Below are positions 7,061 through 9,749 of a stretch of DNA of 9,749 nucleotides, one piece after another. The position numbers and the translations under genes are program-made. The notes beneath the pieces are model-generated. The model ran no database searches, had not been told where the DNA came from, and saw only the letters and a program-made list of their open reading frames with translations. The stretch comes from an uncultured Lachnospiraceae bacterium (GTDB lineage: Bacteria > Bacillota > Clostridia > Lachnospirales > Lachnospiraceae): contig CAMWNY010000071.1 in the NCBI GenBank assembly GCA_947175775.1, positions 1 to 9,749 on the forward strand, given 5' to 3'. Numbering within the stretch: the stretch's first letter is position 1; each line of letters opens with the position of its first letter.

Positions 7061-8190
7061 TGCTCCACAACCTCCCCCATCCGTTCCCACGAAAACCGAT
7101 ACGCCTCTGCCGCAATGTTTTTGGCAAATTCCTCCTCCTTGCCCTCCGTAAAATACCGCACAATCGCTTCCGTAAGCGCCTGTTTATTCTGTGGAGGAAC
7201 AACATAGCCTGTCCGGTTATGGCTTACTACATCCGGCAGACCGCCTACCTCCGTAACGGTAACCGGCTTCCCAAAGCCATAGGCAATTTGGACAATTCCG
7301 CTCTGCGTGGCGCTTTCATAAGGAAGCACAACCATATCACTTGCCGCAAAATATTTTTCCACCTCGCGGTCGGGCGTATAACCGTCGTATATTATAATAG
7401 AAGCTTCCAAGCCGCTGCTTGACGCCGCCAGCATTTTAATTTGACTGGCATAGCCTTCCTTGTCCTCCGCGTTTCCAAATTCGCCGACAATCAAAAGCGT
7501 CACATTTCCTAAGCGTTCCTTTATATCCGGCATGGCGTTAATCAAATGTTTCAACCCCTTATATGGACGTACAAACCCAAAAAACAAAAGCACCTTTTCA
7601 TCCTGAGGCAGGGAAAGCTGCGTCCTTGCCTGCATTTTGGTCATATTTGCAAAGCAAAAAGCATTGTACGACGGATGCGGCGTTACCTGACAGTCTGGAT
7701 TTGGCATAATCTGCTTTAATTCCGCCTCCTCCTCTTTCGCATGGACAATAAAATGCTTTCCGTTTTTTAATGTCATTTTTGTCAAAATTTTATCAAGAGG
7801 AAATCGTTCGTGAGGAAATACATTATGGCATACAAATGTCAGATTTTGTTTTCCCATAAATTTTGCAAGCAGAATATAACACGGCTCAAAATAGGGATGC
7901 CACCATTGCACCAGCACCATATCCGGCTTTTTTTTCCGAATATAACGTGCTGTCCGGATAATATTAAATGGATTTGCGGTATGAATCATATACTTTGCAT
8001 TGTCTATTTTAAAGCTATCGTTTTCGTAATCCCGCTGCTCCTTTTTAAACAAAATTTTAGGATACTGCATTTTATAGGAAAGCATTTCCACTTCGAACCT
8101 TTTGGATAGTTCACGGCACATCAGTCCCGTATAGTGCGATATTCCTCCTCTATATGGATAAACGGGACCGATTAATACAATCTTTTTCAT
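7051..8190 (-). CDS. Glycosyltransferase family 4 (GT-B)
   Basis: The 379-aa protein has the two-domain GT-B layout. The N-terminal domain begins KKIVLIGPVYPYRGGISHYT (2-21) with the acceptor-side Gly loop. The C-terminal nucleotide-sugar domain starts near LLFFGFVRPYKGL (201-213) and carries IIIYDGYTP (265-273), VVLPYESATQSG (287-298), GKPVTVTEVGGLPDVV (307-322) and GYVVPP (328-333). The usual EX7E catalytic motif is replaced: the two positions read as Thr295 and Ala303. A TQSG variant like this is something I recall in active relatives, so I do not call it dead. It is predicted to be a retaining cytoplasmic transferase adding one residue of the repeat unit; donor unknown. Its ATG overlaps the hydrolase stop (ATGA, 4 nt), and it ends 10 nt inside the GT2 gene, so the three genes are translationally linked. 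Confidence 0.92.
   Translation of the reverse strand: MKKIVLIGPVYPYRGGISHYTGLMCRELSKRFEVEMLSYKMQYPKILFKKEQRDYENDSFKIDNAKYMIHTANPFNIIRTARYIRKKKPDMVLVQWWHPYFEPCYILLAKFMGKQNLTFVCHNVFPHERFPLDKILTKMTLKNGKHFIVHAKEEEAELKQIMPNPDCQVTPHPSYNAFCFANMTKMQARTQLSLPQDEKVLLFFGFVRPYKGLKHLINAMPDIKERLGNVTLLIVGEFGNAEDKEGYASQIKMLAASSSGLEASIIIYDGYTPDREVEKYFAASDMVVLPYESATQSGIVQIAYGFGKPVTVTEVGGLPDVVSHNRTGYVVPPQNKQALTEAIVRYFTEGKEEEFAKNIAAEAYRFSWERMGEVVEQWI
7071..7078 (-). promoter_or_regulatory. Ribosome binding site GGGGGAGG of the GT2 gene, within the GT4 gene
   Basis: The site lies 10 nt before the ATG at 7060, inside the GT4 coding end. It supports 7060 rather than 7090 as the GT2 start. A second GGAG (7066-7063) is only 2 nt from the ATG and too close. 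Confidence 0.6.
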
Positions 8191-9113
8191 AAATGATTTT
8201 CCAACCAGCGCAGAATGTCACTGTATACCTGTTGTTTGTCCAGTTCATTTAAAATCTCATGCCTGTCGTCAGGATAAAGCTTCATACTGACATCGTTGAT
8301 TCCTTTCTTTTTGTATTCACAGCAGACTTCATTCACTGCTTTTCCGTAATTACCAACAGGGTCCATACCGCCCGCCAAAAACAAAAGCGGGAGTTCTTTC
8401 GGTATATTTTGAATATTTTGGTCTTTTTGTATAAAAGTAAGCACTTCAAATAACGTTCTGTAACCGTTTACGGTAAATTTGAAATTGCAGAATTTATTTT
8501 CACAATATAAGTCTACCGCTTTTTCATCTCTTGTAATCCAATCACTTTTTGTGCGCGGATTGTCTATCCGTGCCAAATAATTATGAAAAACACATTGTTC
8601 TAACAAAGCAGAGCGGTACCTGTCACCTTTTACAAGCCTGATAATCTCTGATAATATGCTTCCGACCGCAAGCGTAACACTGCTTTTGCTGCCTGTTCCA
8701 ATTATAATTGCTCCTGTAAGCTCATTTCCATATGTCATAATATAGCGCCTTGCCATAAAAGAACCCATACTGTGTCCCAACAGAAAACAAGGTGTTTTTT
8801 TATAATGTTTTTTTGCGTAACATGTAACGCGATGTAAATCCGAAACGACGGTTGCACTCATATTTTTGCGGCAAAAATATCCCAAATCCTCATCTCTTCC
8901 GGCTGTAGCTCCATGACCGAGATGATCATTGCCAATAACAGCAAACCCATGATCAAGCAAATAGTTGGCAAATTCATCGTAACGGTCTGTCATTTCTATC
9001 ATACCATGGGATAATTGTATTATACCGCGCACTTCTCCCTTTGGTCTCCAAAATATTCCATGCAGTCTGTGAATCCCGTCTCTTGATGGCAATTCAAACT
9101 CTGTTTTTTTCAT
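8187..9113 (-). CDS. Alpha/beta hydrolase, serine hydrolase of the monoacylglycerol lipase/lysophospholipase type
   Basis: The 308-aa protein has the full catalytic set: oxyanion strand IIQLSHGM (31-38), nucleophile elbow GHSMGS with Ser115, acid Asp251 in GGMDPVGNYG and His285 in DRHEILNE. DRYDEFANYL and GNDHLGHG (61-68) are hallmarks of the Hydrolase_4/serine aminopeptidase S33 group, which includes monoacylglycerol lipases. A cap region lies between about 140 and 240. No signal peptide is seen, so it is predicted cytoplasmic. GGGGGA lies 6 nt before the ATG. It is the first gene of the glycosyltransferase operon and overlaps the GT4 start by 4 nt. The substrate could be a lipid, an acyl ester on a glycan precursor or something unrelated; the context does not settle it. 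Confidence 0.9.
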   Translation of the reverse strand: MKKTEFELPSRDGIHRLHGIFWRPKGEVRGIIQLSHGMIEMTDRYDEFANYLLDHGFAVIGNDHLGHGATAGRDEDLGYFCRKNMSATVVSDLHRVTCYAKKHYKKTPCFLLGHSMGSFMARRYIMTYGNELTGAIIIGTGSKSSVTLAVGSILSEIIRLVKGDRYRSALLEQCVFHNYLARIDNPRTKSDWITRDEKAVDLYCENKFCNFKFTVNGYRTLFEVLTFIQKDQNIQNIPKELPLLFLAGGMDPVGNYGKAVNEVCCEYKKKGINDVSMKLYPDDRHEILNELDKQQVYSDILRWLENHL

Positions 9114-9173
9114 ATTTTTCCCCCATGCTGCTATTTTATCTCTTTACCTGTTAATTATTTCCAACTATATCCG

Positions 9174-9203
9174 ATATTATTATTGTAAACTTCAATTTGT
9201 CAA
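9174..9203 (-). promoter_or_regulatory. Promoter of the hydrolase-GT4-GT2 operon
   Basis: On the minus strand a perfect -35 TTGACA (9203-9198) is followed after 18 nt by TAATAT (9179-9174). Transcription would start near 9167, leaving a leader of about 53 nt before the ATG at 9113. It sits just downstream of the terminator at 9219-9252, which fits a new transcription unit. The -10 matches 4 of 6 consensus bases; an overlapping ATAATA at 17-nt spacing is equally possible. Confidence 0.6.
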
Positions 9204-9218
9204 ATATCTACAACCCTA

Positions 9219-9252
9219 GAAAAAGGGAGCAGTCCCACCTACTCCCTTTTTC
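9219..9252 (-). terminator. Rho-independent terminator, bidirectional in form
   Basis: A perfect 11-bp inverted repeat, GAAAAAGGGAG (9219-9229) and CTCCCTTTTTC (9242-9252), encloses a 12-nt loop. The five-A and five-T ends supply a U-run on either strand. It lies about 95 nt beyond the stop of the 71-aa gene and ends its transcript before the next promoter. Confidence 0.8.
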
Positions 9253-9347
9253 AAAGCTTTAATTTACATACTTGTCCAATTATTTAATTTTGACTGGTCG
9301 CAGCTGTTTTTGAGAATTTTCTCATAAGTATATGCATCTTTGCGTAA

Positions 9348-9563
9348 TTACATCTTAGAAATCATTACAACAGAAAGATCATATTCTTCAAGAAATTCAT
9401 CGATGTCTCTCTCGTCATTAATTTCCATAGCTGCTTCAAATACTCCCGTTTCCGGATCAAGAAAGCCTCCTACCATCTCACCTGTAGTTTGATTTTTTCT
9501 AATCATCGGTTTTTTGTTTGCTACATTGATTTTTTTCAATACTTCTTTTTTTGCTACTAACAT
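9348..9563 (-). CDS. Small hypothetical protein, 71 aa
   Basis: I do not recognise this protein. It starts at the ATG at 9563 with GAAAGGGG 10 nt upstream. The N-terminal third is basic (AKKEVLKKINVANKKP, 4-19), the middle has NQTTGEMVGGFLDPETGVF (24-42), which could form a beta-hairpin, and the C-terminal part is acidic (INDERDIDEFLEEYD). No cysteines, signal peptide or membrane helix are present, so a small soluble cytoplasmic protein is expected. It forms its own unit, with a possible promoter at 9672-9699 and a terminator at 9219-9252, and is separated from the polysaccharide operon by 234 nt. It may therefore be a neighbour and not part of the pathway. The low-complexity-free sequence and good ribosome binding site make it a likely real gene. 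Confidence 0.7.
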   Translation of the reverse strand: MLVAKKEVLKKINVANKKPMIRKNQTTGEMVGGFLDPETGVFEAAMEINDERDIDEFLEEYDLSVVMISKM

Positions 9564-9628
9564 TCTTGTTGATCCCCTTTCAACCCTTCTTCAGTTTGTC
9601 TCCTTATCGGTGATTTTATCTCTCTCCT

Positions 9629-9661
9629 GGTCCAAAATCAGCCGGACCTGCGCTTGGTCCG
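9629..9661 (-). promoter_or_regulatory. Competing short hairpins in the leader of the 71-aa gene
   Basis: CGGACC (9643-9648) pairs with GGTCCG (9656-9661) across a 7-nt loop. The same GGACC (9644-9648) can instead pair with a second GGTCC at 9629-9633 across a 10-nt loop. Only one stem can form at a time. This could be a regulatory leader or chance; no ligand class is recognised. Confidence 0.3.
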
Positions 9662-9671
9662 CTGTATGACG

Positions 9672-9699
9672 AGAATAAAAAAACCTTCTCTTTTTTCAA
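9672..9699 (-). promoter_or_regulatory. Possible promoter of the 71-aa gene
   Basis: On the minus strand TTGAAA (9699-9694), a 16-nt spacer and TATTCT (9677-9672) match the sigma-A consensus at 5 of 6 and 4 of 6 bases. Transcription would start near 9665, giving a leader of about 100 nt. The surrounding A/T runs make chance matches common, so this is tentative. The rest of 9564-9749 holds no gene I can support. Confidence 0.35.
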
Positions 9700-9749
9700 A
9701 GTGCATATGTAAAACTAAAGCCCACGCAGCTGTTAAATCCTTTCAAAGC

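Noticed and set aside
7061..7090. Longer start for the GT2 gene, adding MGTDGGGCGA
   Set aside because: The added stretch is not part of the GT2 domain, and the GGGGGAGG site supports 7060.
7060..7422. Plus-strand open frame of 120 codons
   Set aside because: It lies antisense to the GT4 gene with its conserved motifs and has the composition expected of a shadow frame.
9671..9696. GAGAA...TTCTC followed by T-run as a plus-strand terminator
   Set aside because: The stem has only 5 bp, mostly A/T, and there is no plus-strand gene to terminate.
9696..9749. Open frame of 17 codons from the right edge ending in TGA at 9696, as the tail of an upstream gene
   Set aside because: It is too short to judge, shows no recognisable motif, and overlaps the candidate -35 element. 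It remains possible if sequence beyond the edge is coding.

Overview
The window is AT-rich and every gene that can be supported lies on the minus strand, so the genes are read from right to left. GGAGG-type ribosome binding sites, very tight gene packing and an RgpF/Wzm/Wzt-type export set point to a Gram-positive Firmicute. The overall style suggests a Clostridia/Lachnospiraceae gut-type bacterium, but this is an inference from style and not a species call. The locus is a cell-surface polysaccharide cluster of the rhamnan/rhamnose-glucose polysaccharide type, exported by an ABC transporter.

In transcription order: (1) 9749-9348 holds a short leader and a 71-aa protein of unknown function, closed by a strong hairpin terminator (9219-9252). 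(2) A promoter at 9174-9203 drives an operon of an alpha/beta hydrolase (9113-8187), a GT4 glycosyltransferase (8190-7051) and a GT2 glycosyltransferase (7060-6233). The genes overlap by 4 and 10 nt. The GT2 seems to have lost its last 23 codons to an in-frame stop. (3) An extended SDR epimerase with an inserted four-cysteine zinc-ribbon-like segment follows (6150-5002). (4) A 154-nt gap carries a near-consensus internal promoter (4912-4940), followed by an RgpF-type glycosyltransferase with two similar halves (4847-2946), the ABC-2 permease (2933-2160), the ABC ATPase with a Wzt C-terminal domain (2158-935) and a second SDR (918-88). (5) At the left edge, the first 21 codons of an acyltransferase-3-like membrane protein begin (64 to 1 and beyond).

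Working model (inference): nucleotide sugars, probably dTDP-L-rhamnose and dTDP-6-deoxy-L-talose made with the help of the two SDRs, are used by the GT4, GT2 and RgpF-like enzymes to build a glycan on a lipid carrier in the cytoplasm. The Wzm/Wzt pair exports it, and the acyltransferase may O-acetylate it. The rmlABCD genes and a priming glycosyltransferase are not in the window. Base composition steps from roughly 45-50% GC in the GT2/GT4 part to roughly 33-38% GC left of about 6.2 kb, which fits a mosaic, exchangeable polysaccharide cassette. I saw no tRNA, rRNA, CRISPR array, insertion sequence or clearly undescribed defence-type system.
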